From positions 1 to 64,000 of the forward strand of contig CAMLBF010000008.1 in the NCBI GenBank assembly GCA_946478235.1: 64,000 nucleotides of DNA, written 5' to 3'. Shown here piece after piece: positions 45,336-55,221 of this stretch. Under the pieces are notes generated by a model. That model had not been told where the DNA came from and made no database searches. It was given only the letters and a program-made list of their open reading frames with translations. This DNA is from an uncultured Bartonella sp. Its GTDB lineage: Bacteria > Pseudomonadota > Alphaproteobacteria > Rhizobiales > Rhizobiaceae. How positions within the stretch are numbered: position 1 is the first letter of the stretch; the number at the start of each line of letters is the position of its first letter. The position numbers and the translations under genes are program-made.

Positions 45336-46937
45336 TCACGAATTGTCAATTGACCTCCGGAACTTTGAACCACTCCGTATTATACTTAGTGTTAGTATAA
45401 AACAATAAATAAATAAAGCATGAAGATTTCTGGATTTTGTGTTCCATATCGAAACAACAGGTTGAGGCACGGGAGCATCTAAAATCCCGATTGTATTTAA
45501 CTCTAATGATGCAACGATTCGTCCATAGGGATCGACAACTGCCGATATTCCATTGTTTGCAGCCCGTATTAAGGGTACACCCAATTCTACCGCACGCAAA
45601 CGTGCCTGATGGAAATGCTGATAAGGACCGGGTGTTGCACCAAACCACGCATCATTGGTTACATTAAGAATTGCTTGTGGTGGTGCGCCTTTATAATCCA
45701 TTCCATTTGGAAAAATGACTTCATAACAAATCATCGGAAGGTAAACAAAACCGTTTGGTAGCGTAACAGTATTGCGTTGTTGAGCTACACTATAGCCACC
45801 TGTCATATCAGCAATGGCTTTTAGCCCAATAAGATCAAACAAATTCTGATATGGCAGATATTCCCCAAAAGGTACTAGATGCAATTTATCCGATTGAGCT
45901 ATAATATTTCCAGCGCCATCAACAACTTCTATCGTATTGAAGTAATTTTTGTTACTGTCTTCGATGCTTCCATCAGCTCTTACTGCCCCAACAATTGCCC
46001 ATTGCATTGGCTTCAACATTTTAGCAATGCGCATTTTTGCTTCAGGCACATAATCGAGGATATAAGGAACCGATGTTTCCGGCCAAACAATAATATCGGC
46101 TTCATGCGCGGTATTATCTATTGGTTTTTCGCTTAAATTAATATGTGCTTGAAACATTGCAAAGCGAACGTCGTTATCAAGCTTTTCATTTTGTTTTATC
46201 GATGGTTGAACCAACCGAACCCAATTTTTTGAATTTTTATACGCATCAATATTTTCGACATTATGAAGCCGATACATACCAAATCCGACATGCGCACAAA
46301 ATAAAGCCACCCCGAACAATAAAACAGGGATTTTGCGTTCCGATGTAAAGAAAACAACCGGTATTGCATATAATAGCACGGCAAGCGCATTCATTGCATA
46401 AAGGCCGACAAATGCATCGGATTGCATAAGCAATGGTGTTGGCATAAGTGTATAGCCAATAGAGGCCCATGGAAAACCTGTCAGCAATGTGCCACGCAAA
46501 TATTCACCAAGGCCAATGACCCATGCAAGCGTAAATAGGCGTGATGCCCCAGCCTTCCATAACAGTCCTGCCAGACAGCCGGCTATTGCCCAATAAATCG
46601 CCAAATATGCCGGGAGTCCAAATATGGCAAAAGGGATAGCCCAGGCAAAATCGGTTGAATCAACCAACAAGGCATTGCTCAACCACCAAAGAGAAAAAAC
46701 AAAATAGCCAAACCCGAAGACCCAACATGTAAAGGCTGCGCTTATTATTCTGGCCTTTAACGTTGCCTGTTTAGAACAACTATCCAGAAACAAAACCAGA
46801 ATAGGAAAAGTTAAAAAGCAAATTGGAAAAAGATAGAATGGCGCCAATGCAAAAGCTGTTACGCCGCCGCAACAGAATAAAAAACCATATCGCTTCCACC
46901 CTCTCAGAGCCGTTATGTAAGAAGCGAACTTATGCAA
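45336..46937 (-). CDS. lnt: Apolipoprotein N-acyltransferase
   Basis: Multi-TM N-terminus; nitrilase-like domain VWPETSVPY...CYEVIFP...NVTNDAWFG. Confidence 0.94.
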   Translation of the reverse strand: MHKFASYITALRGWKRYGFLFCCGGVTAFALAPFYLFPICFLTFPILVLFLDSCSKQATLKARIISAAFTCWVFGFGYFVFSLWWLSNALLVDSTDFAWAIPFAIFGLPAYLAIYWAIAGCLAGLLWKAGASRLFTLAWVIGLGEYLRGTLLTGFPWASIGYTLMPTPLLMQSDAFVGLYAMNALAVLLYAIPVVFFTSERKIPVLLFGVALFCAHVGFGMYRLHNVENIDAYKNSKNWVRLVQPSIKQNEKLDNDVRFAMFQAHINLSEKPIDNTAHEADIIVWPETSVPYILDYVPEAKMRIAKMLKPMQWAIVGAVRADGSIEDSNKNYFNTIEVVDGAGNIIAQSDKLHLVPFGEYLPYQNLFDLIGLKAIADMTGGYSVAQQRNTVTLPNGFVYLPMICYEVIFPNGMDYKGAPPQAILNVTNDAWFGATPGPYQHFHQARLRAVELGVPLIRAANNGISAVVDPYGRIVASLELNTIGILDAPVPQPVVSIWNTKSRNLHALFIYCFILTLSIIRSGSKFRRSIDNS

Positions 46938-47067
46938 ATTTAATCTCCGTATGCGTTGCTTATCTTTCTCATCAAAATTTTAACGTGAACGAACCCAATA
47001 GCGAAAAATTCTCATAGGAATTCAGCAACTGGTTACACAATCACATCATGACCTTTCGAATAATCCC

Positions 47068-47175
47068 TTGAACCTCTCGGTTCAACTACATTAATTGAGC
47101 CTACTCGTTCAACGGCATTCATTGAATCTATTTGTTCAACGATATTCATTGAACTTATCCGTTCGACGGCATCAA
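47068..47175. repeat. Degenerate tandem array, 4 copies x 27 bp (TTGAAYYTATYCGTTCAACGGCATTCA-like)
   Basis: TTGAACCTCTCGGTTCAACTACATTAA / TTGAGCCTACTCGTTCAACGGCATTCA / TTGAATCTATTTGTTCAACGATATTCA / TTGAACTTATCCGTTCGACGGCATCAA. Confidence 0.93.
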
Positions 47176-48170
47176 TTTGCATGATTTGTTTGATGGTCAT
47201 CGACTAGAACCGGCTGAATGCGTATTCTTTTAATACGGCGTTTGTCAGCCTCTAATATACGGATTTGAAAACCAGGAATAGCGTCAATGACTTCACCTTT
47301 GGCTGGTATTCTATCCAATACGGATACGATCAATCCACCAATCGTGTCGACATCTTCACCATGCTCGCCGACTTTAAAATTGGATCCAAGTGCTTTTTCT
47401 ACATCTTCAAGTTCCGCACTTGCGTCCACTACCCATCTATTATCAGCTTCTTTGATGATTGAGACATCAATATCATCATGCTCATCTTCAATATCGCCGA
47501 CAACCAGCTCAACAATGTCTTCCATTGAGGCTAAACCATCTGTGCCACCATATTCATCAATGATAAGTGCCATCTGGGTGCGCGTTGCTTGCATACGCGT
47601 TAGAAGTTGTCCAGCCAACATGGAACCCGGCACAAACAGAACCGTGCGGATTAAATCGAGCTCACCAATTGCACGTGATAAATCTATCTTGGTAAAATCA
47701 AAACTATCGGCTTTTTTACCGCGTTGCGCTGAACGGGTTATATAATTCAACACGTCGCGTATGTGTATCATACCGCGTGGATCGTCTAGGCTTTCAGCAT
47801 ATACCGGCATACGTGAATGTCCAGACTTTTCAAATTCCTGCAAAGCTTCAGCCAATGTTGTATTGATTTCAAGCGCTTCTATTTCCGAGCGTGGTATCAT
47901 GACATCTTCAACACGCGTTTCGCGCAACCGAAGGATATTATTCAGCATAATACGCTCTTCTGGCGAAAACAGTGCACTTTCATCGCTATGTTCTGAAGCG
48001 AGTGCGTCTGTTAAGTCATCTCTTAAAGTCGAGTTATTACGGACACGTAAAAAGGAAAACAGATTGGATAATAGCGACCTTTTCTCTGCTGTTTGCGCCC
48101 GCGATAAATTATGCCCATCAACAGTTTGAGAAGACTCTTCGTTGCTTGATTTATTTGTTTTATCCGTCAT
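47172..48170 (-). CDS. corC: Hemolysin/CorC family CBS-domain transporter-associated protein
   Basis: RVEDVMIPRSEIEAL; IIDEYGGTDGLASMEDIVELVVGDIEDEHD. Confidence 0.92.
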   Translation of the reverse strand: MTDKTNKSSNEESSQTVDGHNLSRAQTAEKRSLLSNLFSFLRVRNNSTLRDDLTDALASEHSDESALFSPEERIMLNNILRLRETRVEDVMIPRSEIEALEINTTLAEALQEFEKSGHSRMPVYAESLDDPRGMIHIRDVLNYITRSAQRGKKADSFDFTKIDLSRAIGELDLIRTVLFVPGSMLAGQLLTRMQATRTQMALIIDEYGGTDGLASMEDIVELVVGDIEDEHDDIDVSIIKEADNRWVVDASAELEDVEKALGSNFKVGEHGEDVDTIGGLIVSVLDRIPAKGEVIDAIPGFQIRILEADKRRIKRIRIQPVLVDDHQTNHAN

Positions 48171-48264
48171 GATCCTAAAAACTTATGATAAGTTTTCTCA
48201 ATGAAAACCAGAGATTATTGGTTAGTATTATATGGAAGAATAAATAATTTCAATTATAAGCCGG

Positions 48265-48777
48265 TTACTTTACTTCCGCATAAGGGTCTCCAATACCTAA
48301 ATTATACAGAATTTCACGTTCCAATTGTTCCATTTCTTCTGCTTCTTCATCGGTTTGATGGTCGTATCCCATCAAATGAAGAAGTCCATGGACGATTAAA
48401 TGACTTAAATGATCATCAAAGCTTTTATTTTCATTGGTTGCTTCACGCATTACTGTTTCATAAGCAACGACAATATCCCCCAGCACAGGCCCCGGCATTT
48501 CACCTGCAGAAATTGGAAATGCCGGAAACGATAAAACATTTGTTGGCTTTTCAATATGTCGCCATTGTGCATTAATTTTGCAAATCTCATTGTCGTTGGT
48601 AAAGACCAAACTTAATTCACTATTCAACTTACCAAAACCCAGACGATCAAGCGTTGCAGATAATACCTTATCGACAATTTTTGCTAAATACGCCTCATTT
48701 TCCCAACTATCGTCGGTAATCGAAATATCATAATGCACGGTCATTTTATGCTTTTCTTGACTGATTGGTGCTGTCAT
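48265..48777 (-). CDS. ybeY: Endoribonuclease/rRNA maturation factor YbeY
   Basis: HLIVHGLLHLMGYDHQTDEEAEEME; start at 48777 or 48744 (track 48828). Confidence 0.93.
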   Translation of the reverse strand: MTAPISQEKHKMTVHYDISITDDSWENEAYLAKIVDKVLSATLDRLGFGKLNSELSLVFTNDNEICKINAQWRHIEKPTNVLSFPAFPISAGEMPGPVLGDIVVAYETVMREATNENKSFDDHLSHLIVHGLLHLMGYDHQTDEEAEEMEQLEREILYNLGIGDPYAEVK

Positions 48778-49840
48778 CGGAATGATTTTCAGCCCGTTTA
48801 TGCCCGTCATCGTCATATGCATGAACAATTGCAGTTACAAGTGGGTGACGAACCACATCTTTTTCATTGAACCTGACCGTTACAATATCCTGAATATTTC
48901 CAAGAATCCGAACAGCTTCGACCAATCCTGATTTTTGCCCTGAGGGTAAATCAATCTGGCTTGGATCGCCGGTCACGATCATGCGTGAGCCTTCACCCAA
49001 ACGGGTCAAGAACATTTTCATCTGCATTGATGTTGTATTTTGCGCTTCATCCAAAATAACGGCAGAATGCGCCAAAGTGCGCCCACGCATAAATGCTAAG
49101 GGGGCTATTTCTATTATATCTGCTGCCATGGCGCGTTCTATTTTTTCAGCAGGCATCATATCATAAAGTGCATCATAAAGTGGCCGCAAATAAGGATCGA
49201 CCTTCTCTTTCATATCTCCAGGAAGAAACCCCAATCGCTCGCCAGCTTCTACAGCGGGACGGGATAATATGATCCGTTCAACCACGCCCCGCTCAAGCAG
49301 CATGGCAGCGTGCGCTACAGCGAGATAGGTTTTTCCTGTCCCTGCAGGACCAATCCCAAAGACCAATTGCGACCGGTCAAGCGCGCGCATATAGGCATCC
49401 TGCGTTGTTGTGCGGGCATAAATAGTTTTTTTTCTAGTTGTTATACGGGCAGCCGACAGTTTCACCGATGAGTTTTCTTTATTTTCTCCGACATCCTGTT
49501 TTTCTGCATCGGTTGCTATGGCAATCGCGCCATCCACATCGGAAAAAGATGGATTGAGACCTGTTTTTACCAGAGCATATAATTGGTTAAGTGCGTGCCT
49601 TGCTATTTCGGTTTCGCTGGCTCCACCACGAATAGCAACCTCATTGCCCTGTGCGCGCACATCAACACCCAGCTTTTGCTCGATGCGTGCCAAATTTTCA
49701 TCAAATTGACCAAAAACCGCGGCGGCGTCCCGATTGTCTGCAAATTTAAGAACAATATGCGTTATGTCCGATGCGCCTGCATTTTCAACAAGAACATCCG
49801 GCTTTTTATTTTGCACCTTGGTGTTGGTTGAACTATTCAA
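48746..49840 (-). CDS. phoH: PhoH family protein
   Basis: GIGPAGTGKTYLAVA; VILDEAQNTTSMQMKMFLTRLGEGSRMIVTGDPSQIDLP. Confidence 0.94.
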   Translation of the reverse strand: MNSSTNTKVQNKKPDVLVENAGASDITHIVLKFADNRDAAAVFGQFDENLARIEQKLGVDVRAQGNEVAIRGGASETEIARHALNQLYALVKTGLNPSFSDVDGAIAIATDAEKQDVGENKENSSVKLSAARITTRKKTIYARTTTQDAYMRALDRSQLVFGIGPAGTGKTYLAVAHAAMLLERGVVERIILSRPAVEAGERLGFLPGDMKEKVDPYLRPLYDALYDMMPAEKIERAMAADIIEIAPLAFMRGRTLAHSAVILDEAQNTTSMQMKMFLTRLGEGSRMIVTGDPSQIDLPSGQKSGLVEAVRILGNIQDIVTVRFNEKDVVRHPLVTAIVHAYDDDGHKRAENHSDDSTNQSRKA

Positions 49841-49937
49841 CCCTTTCTCCTAAAAATCTGAAACAATCATTATATATGGAGCAATGCGTCAAAGAAAAAC
49901 CTTATAAATTATCTTTTACCCAAAAGCGTACCTTGCT

Positions 49938-51311
49938 TTATTGTGCCACGGCATCACCACAAAGGCTATTGGGAAAAGCTTCTGTAATGTGGACAGCAAT
50001 AACATCTCCAATATTGGCATTGGTTGAAACAACCACCGGCAATAACCATGGAGAACGACCAACCATTTGACCATCATAGCGCCCTACTTTTTCAATGAGC
50101 ACATCAATTGTCTGGCCAACTTTTGATTGTAAAAACTGGTGTTGCTGCTCTAAAATGAGTGTTTGTAAGCGTTGCAAACGTTCTGATTTTACACTCTCTT
50201 CTATATGCCCTTTCATGGAAGCACCTGGTGTTCCAGGGCGTGGGGAATATTTAAATGAATAGGCAGAACTATATTTGACCGCTTCAATAATCCTCATAGT
50301 ATCTTCAAAGTCTTTATCTGTTTCCCCGGGGAAACCAACAATAAAATCGCCTGAAAATGCTATATCGGGACGCGCTTCACGAATACGATCAATAAGTTCC
50401 AGATAATCACTGGCTTTATGTTGGCGGTTCATCGCCTTTAAAATACTATCAGAACCAGATTGTACTGGAAGATGTAGATAGGGCATCAACATATCAAGAT
50501 CACCATGAGCGGCAATCAAGCTGTCGTCCATATCACGTGGGTGGCTGGTTGTATAACGAAGACGCTTCAGCCCTTCTATTTCAGATAAGTGATATAATAA
50601 GTCACCCAAACGCCATTTTTCACCAGATTTTCCGGTTCCATGCCAACCGTTGACGTTCTGGCCTAAAAGGGTAATTTCACGAACGCCGGCATCGACAAGT
50701 TCATGTGCTTCTCTTGTTATTTGTTCAACCGAACGAGATGCTTCCGCACCTCTTGTGTAAGGAACGACACAGAATGTACAAAACTTGTCACATCCCTCCT
50801 GAACCGTCAAAAAGGCACTGACACCACGCTTTTGAACGGCACGGCGGTTATGCGCTGGAAGATTTGCAAACTTGTCTTCAACTGCATATTCCGTTTCAAC
50901 CACCTTTTTACCGGTATGAACTTTGCGCAACAATTCTGGCAAACGATGATATGTCTGAGGTCCAACAACCAAATCGACAACAGGTGCGCGGCGCAAAATT
51001 TCTTCACCTTCAGCCTGTGCAACACAACCTGTTACACCGACGGTTAAAGGCCGCATTGGGTCACGCTCCTGACGCATGACGCGTAGCCGCCCCAGATCAG
51101 AATATAGTTTTTCTGCCGCTTTTTCACGAATATGGCACGTATTTAGCAGAATGAGATCTGCGTCATCTGGCGTATCGGTAGCAACATAGCCTTCCGCATC
51201 CAGACTGTCACCCATACGTTGACTGTCATAGACGTTCATTTGGCAGCCGTAAGTTTTGATATAGACCTTACGTGAATTGCCTTTTATATTTTTTTCTTCT
51301 GTTTCGCTCAT
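49938..51311 (-). CDS. miaB: tRNA-2-methylthio-N6-dimethylallyladenosine synthase MiaB
   Basis: [17 protein letters not shown]; radical [15 protein letters not shown] domain. Confidence 0.96.
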   Translation of the reverse strand: MSETEEKNIKGNSRKVYIKTYGCQMNVYDSQRMGDSLDAEGYVATDTPDDADLILLNTCHIREKAAEKLYSDLGRLRVMRQERDPMRPLTVGVTGCVAQAEGEEILRRAPVVDLVVGPQTYHRLPELLRKVHTGKKVVETEYAVEDKFANLPAHNRRAVQKRGVSAFLTVQEGCDKFCTFCVVPYTRGAEASRSVEQITREAHELVDAGVREITLLGQNVNGWHGTGKSGEKWRLGDLLYHLSEIEGLKRLRYTTSHPRDMDDSLIAAHGDLDMLMPYLHLPVQSGSDSILKAMNRQHKASDYLELIDRIREARPDIAFSGDFIVGFPGETDKDFEDTMRIIEAVKYSSAYSFKYSPRPGTPGASMKGHIEESVKSERLQRLQTLILEQQHQFLQSKVGQTIDVLIEKVGRYDGQMVGRSPWLLPVVVSTNANIGDVIAVHITEAFPNSLCGDAVAQ

Positions 51312-51343
51312 AGAAGCGTTTCTACCCGTTTTTACCGCAAATC

Positions 51344-51835
51344 TCAATGTGTTTGCTGAAAACTTCTTCGCATAACCAAAGCGTCATTGCGCCCTGCACC
51401 GGTTTGATAATAGCCTTGTCTACGGCCAACTTCTTCAAAACCAAAACTTCTATAAAGGCGAATAGCTGCTTTGTTCGTTTCATCAACTTCAAGAAAGATC
51501 ACTGTCGCACGCTCGTGATAAAGATGACGAAAAACAGAATCCATAAGTTTTTGTCCTATGCCTCGTCCACGATAACTTGGATGAACAGCAATCGTTATGA
51601 TTTCTGCTTCATCAACAACAAGTCGGCATAGTACAAACCCTAAAATCTTATCTGGCTGACCGACCAAACGGACGACATAACCAAAAACGTGCGGATCCGA
51701 TAAAAATGAGGAAAATGTCGCTGTATCCCATACATCCAGAAACGAACGTTTATGCACTTCATGAAGTGCGCGGCTTTCTTTCTCGCTCAATGGCGTTATA
51801 GCGTAATTATCTTTAAAAAAAGGAAAGCCAATCAT
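51344..51835 (-). CDS. rimI: Ribosomal-protein-alanine N-acetyltransferase RimI
   Basis: GNAT motif [35 protein letters not shown]; next to tsaB. Confidence 0.9.
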   Translation of the reverse strand: MIGFPFFKDNYAITPLSEKESRALHEVHKRSFLDVWDTATFSSFLSDPHVFGYVVRLVGQPDKILGFVLCRLVVDEAEIITIAVHPSYRGRGIGQKLMDSVFRHLYHERATVIFLEVDETNKAAIRLYRSFGFEEVGRRQGYYQTGAGRNDALVMRRSFQQTH

Positions 51836-52500
51836 ATTTCCTTCCTGATAAGAGGTTGTGCAGATTGCGGTTTGGCATCAGCATCACGTAAGTAAAGTGG
51901 TTTTGCAGCACAATCGGTCGTTTTTGTTTCCGATAGAATTGCATAAGTCACAACATCGGGAGCATCAAAACTGTGTATTCTGTCTTTGCTTAAACCAATC
52001 TTTTCGCCGAGGTTTAAAGCAAAAGGTCCTGCCAAAATAACATTATCATTATTCGCAATCGAGAAATCATTTGAATCTTGTAATTCAGCACTCCCTATTG
52101 GTGTGCAGCCTGACGTAAAATCCTGTCTGTAAACAAGCCCCCTCCCCGCATCAATCACCGCTATGACGTTGTCATCAGAAAACATCTTTTGTGTTTCAAA
52201 ACCGATAGCCTCTAGCGAGCTTACGCCTATCGCTGGCTTTTCAAGTGCTAAAGCCAAAGCGCGCGCCGTTGCAACGCCAATACGCACACCGGTAAATGAG
52301 CCAGGGCCAATATTAACTGCAATACGATCTATCTGCTTGAGAGATTTGTTTGCACGATCCATGACCGTTGAAATTTGGCCTATGAGACGTTCCGCATGGC
52401 CCTTGCCAATAGTCTCGCTTATACGCGCAAGAACCTTGCTATCTTCAACAAGGGCAACAGCACAATTATGAGAAGCGGTATCAATAGAAAGTGTAATCAT
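51832..52500 (-). CDS. tsaB: tRNA threonylcarbamoyladenosine biosynthesis protein TsaB
   Basis: LSIDTASHNCAVALVED; NIGPGSFTGVRIGVATARALA. Confidence 0.93.
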   Translation of the reverse strand: MITLSIDTASHNCAVALVEDSKVLARISETIGKGHAERLIGQISTVMDRANKSLKQIDRIAVNIGPGSFTGVRIGVATARALALALEKPAIGVSSLEAIGFETQKMFSDDNVIAVIDAGRGLVYRQDFTSGCTPIGSAELQDSNDFSIANNDNVILAGPFALNLGEKIGLSKDRIHSFDAPDVVTYAILSETKTTDCAAKPLYLRDADAKPQSAQPLIRKEI

Positions 52501-53008
52501 AGCTATTTTTTAATGCATTGTTGCTCAAAACAAAAGAACCATTGGTTCTATTTTGTTGCTAAAATCACTACCAATTTTAAATTTGCAATGGCATGAATAT
52601 CGGAAAATAGAAACTAAGAGTTTAATCAACTCAAGCGCTTTCACGCTTTGCGCGTCTTCTACCCATTAGCAAAAAACACCACACTGTCCTTATGACTATA
52701 TCACTGACCGTATGGTTATTTTATATCTAGCCGCAATGTTGACTGAATGGCACTGATTTAATGAGAAATTCGCACTGAAGCCTTCATATAAATTAGTTCA
52801 AGCGTATTTATAGTCCAAATATAGGCGGCCTATATGGGGATAAAATTATTTTTTTCAACGGATTAAAATCAACTTTTTATATCTTATATATTCATTATGG
52901 AATTAAAGCGAACGTATTTAGTTTTTATGATATTTGGCCCCGTTATTGGAACCTTATGAATAACATTCGCGTTAGTTACACATTCATGAACTCAAGCGGA
53001 GATAAAAA

Positions 53009-53494
53009 ATGGTAAAAACTCATAAAACCCGTAACGATATGCCATCAAATGCAAAATCTACAGCTATTTCGCTGTTGAATCAGAATTTAGCAACACTGAT
53101 TGATCTTGCACTCATTACCAAGCAAGCCCATTGGAATTTAAAGGGAAGCAATTTCATTGGCGTACATGAGATGCTGGATGGATTTCGTGATACAATCGAC
53201 GAGCATGTCGATATTATTGCTGAACGCGTTGTACAACTCGGTGGCACGGCACTCGGCACAACACAAACAGTTGCTGAAAGTTCAAAATTAAAGGCTTATC
53301 CAACTGATATTTACAAAGTTCACGATCACCTGCTTGCTTTGATCGAGCGTTATGGTGATGCTGCCAATGATATGCGTAAAGCTATTGATGAGGCTGATGA
53401 AGCTGGCGATGCTGATACAGCAGATATCTTTACAGCAGCTTCTCGTGCTCTTGATAAAAATCTATGGTTCCTTGAAGCCCATATTCAAGAATAA
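53009..53494 (+). CDS. dps: DNA starvation/stationary phase protection protein Dps
   Basis: [37 protein letters not shown] ferroxidase motif. Confidence 0.95.
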   Translation: MVKTHKTRNDMPSNAKSTAISLLNQNLATLIDLALITKQAHWNLKGSNFIGVHEMLDGFRDTIDEHVDIIAERVVQLGGTALGTTQTVAESSKLKAYPTDIYKVHDHLLALIERYGDAANDMRKAIDEADEAGDADTADIFTAASRALDKNLWFLEAHIQE

Positions 53495-53554
53495 TAGCTT
53501 TTGAATAATCAATCAGTTTATTTGTATTCATGCAAAATGCTGTTGTTGATGTAT

Positions 53555-53586
53555 AAAGAAGCGGCCTTTGCCGCTTCTTTTTTATT
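53555..53586 (+). terminator. Intrinsic terminator of dps
   Basis: AAAGAAGCGGCctttGCCGCTTCTTTTTTATTT. Confidence 0.92.
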
Positions 53587-54067
53587 TAAGCATCACAGTG
53601 TTTCATTTAAGATTTTAATACAGTTCTGTTATTTAATTTTAACATCAGTTAAAAATATTGAGTCGGGGCATTTAGGCTCTTAACTGAGTAATTTTTTTAG
53701 CGTTCATTATTGTGATATCAGTTCATTATTGCGCTTGATAATTCTTGTAATGAATTATTATCGGGGTGATGTGCGTTTTCGTTTTAACCAACTGTGACAC
53801 CCAAACGGAATTGAGATGTGGATCATCTGACAGCTCTTCAGTAAATATTTTAAGACGATCGGGCAGCTGTGACAATTAGGCTGTTTTGGCATTAATCTGT
53901 TTTGCTCGTCTCATTGGCCTTACTAACTGTAAATTTAATGCGCAGATTTGTAGTTTTATTCGGTTTAACCCCAAGCTTTATCAACTGTAGTATCAACATG
54001 TATTACTCTTACAATATCGGTCGCTATTTAGCGTTGGAATAACGACTTTAATTTATAAACAACAATA

Positions 54068-54096
54068 ACAAAAAGCCCCGCAAATGCGGGGCTTCA
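54068..54096 (-). terminator. Intrinsic terminator of the cyo operon
   Basis: Minus strand GAAGCCCCGCatttGCGGGGCTTTTTG. Confidence 0.92.
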
Positions 54097-54124
54097 TATT
54101 TTAAATTTCTTAAAAATTTAAATA

Positions 54125-54550
54125 TTATTTAGCTTCTGTAGCAGGTGCTGTAGTCTCTGCAGGAGCAACTGGATTGCCACCTGGGACTTGATCCATCAAG
54201 TCTGGTTGTGAAATACGACCTGAGCTACCCATCATATTGTAGTTCAAATGAGACATTGCCCACCAAGTACCACCAATAACGATGACAACGCATAATGCGC
54301 CGAACCACATGGAACCTACCATCCATTTGGCATCTGGACCTTGATTGAGGTGCAAAAAGAAAACAATTTGCACAACCATCTGGATCACAGCCATACCAAG
54401 AAGGTAGATAACCTTTGTACTCACAGCCCAGCTATCAAGCATACCCTGCATAACAGGAATGAATGATGCAAGGGTCAAGATAATGGCCAGAACAAATCCA
54501 ACCATATACTTACCGGTACTTACACCGTGTGCTTCATTATGTTCGCTCAT
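54125..54550 (-). CDS. cyoD: Cytochrome o ubiquinol oxidase subunit IV
   Basis: Three-TM CyoD sequence; MVVQIVFFLHLNQGPDAKW. Confidence 0.93.
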   Translation of the reverse strand: MSEHNEAHGVSTGKYMVGFVLAIILTLASFIPVMQGMLDSWAVSTKVIYLLGMAVIQMVVQIVFFLHLNQGPDAKWMVGSMWFGALCVVIVIGGTWWAMSHLNYNMMGSSGRISQPDLMDQVPGGNPVAPAETTAPATEAK

Positions 54551-55221
54551 TAAAGTGCTCCCAAAAGATAGACAGCGGTAAAGACGCCAATCCAGATGAT
54601 GTCAAGGAAGTGCCAGAAAATAGACAAGCAACTTAGACGTGTCTTATTGTCTGTATCAAGTCCACGACGACCAAGATGGAAGAACATCAATACAATCCAG
54701 ATCAAACCGATTGTTACGTGAATACCGTGAGTACCAACCAACATAAAGAATGATGACCAATAAGCGGACAAAACTTCTTTACCGAAGATTCGAACACCAG
54801 TGTTAACATCAACACCAGCATAAGCCGAAGGATCAAAGTAGAACACGTTTTCGGCACTGAAGAGGAGTTCGTGAAACTCGTTCAATTCCATTCCGATAAA
54901 GCCAAGGCCTAAAAGGAATGTAATAAAGAGCCAAGCCTTCACTCCACCGATATTACCTTTATGAGACTGCACCATAACCATTCCGTAGGTTATTGATGAG
55001 AACAGCAACAAAGCTGTTTCACAAAGAACATAATTCAAGTGGAAGAATTCGCTACCGGGCTTGCCCCCACCAAAGGCGGAAGCAAACACTGCAAATGAGG
55101 CAAATAACGTCGAGAACAGAATAAGGTCAGAAAGGATATAAACCCAAAAACCAAATACCATCGTCGAGCTTTTGTCGTGATGATTATCCGCGTGAGCGGT
55201 CGTTAACGAAGTATCGCTCAT
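54550..55221 (-). CDS. cyoC: Cytochrome o ubiquinol oxidase subunit III
   Basis: FGFWVYILSDLILFSTLFASFAV; HGIHVTIGLIWIV. Confidence 0.94.
   Translation of the reverse strand: MSDTSLTTAHADNHHDKSSTMVFGFWVYILSDLILFSTLFASFAVFASAFGGGKPGSEFFHLNYVLCETALLLFSSITYGMVMVQSHKGNIGGVKAWLFITFLLGLGFIGMELNEFHELLFSAENVFYFDPSAYAGVDVNTGVRIFGKEVLSAYWSSFFMLVGTHGIHVTIGLIWIVLMFFHLGRRGLDTDNKTRLSCLSIFWHFLDIIWIGVFTAVYLLGAL

Noticed and set aside
47068-47175. CRISPR or iteron plasmid-type origin
   Set aside because: Contiguous 27-bp units with no spacers and no Rep or Cas gene nearby; better described as a degenerate minisatellite.
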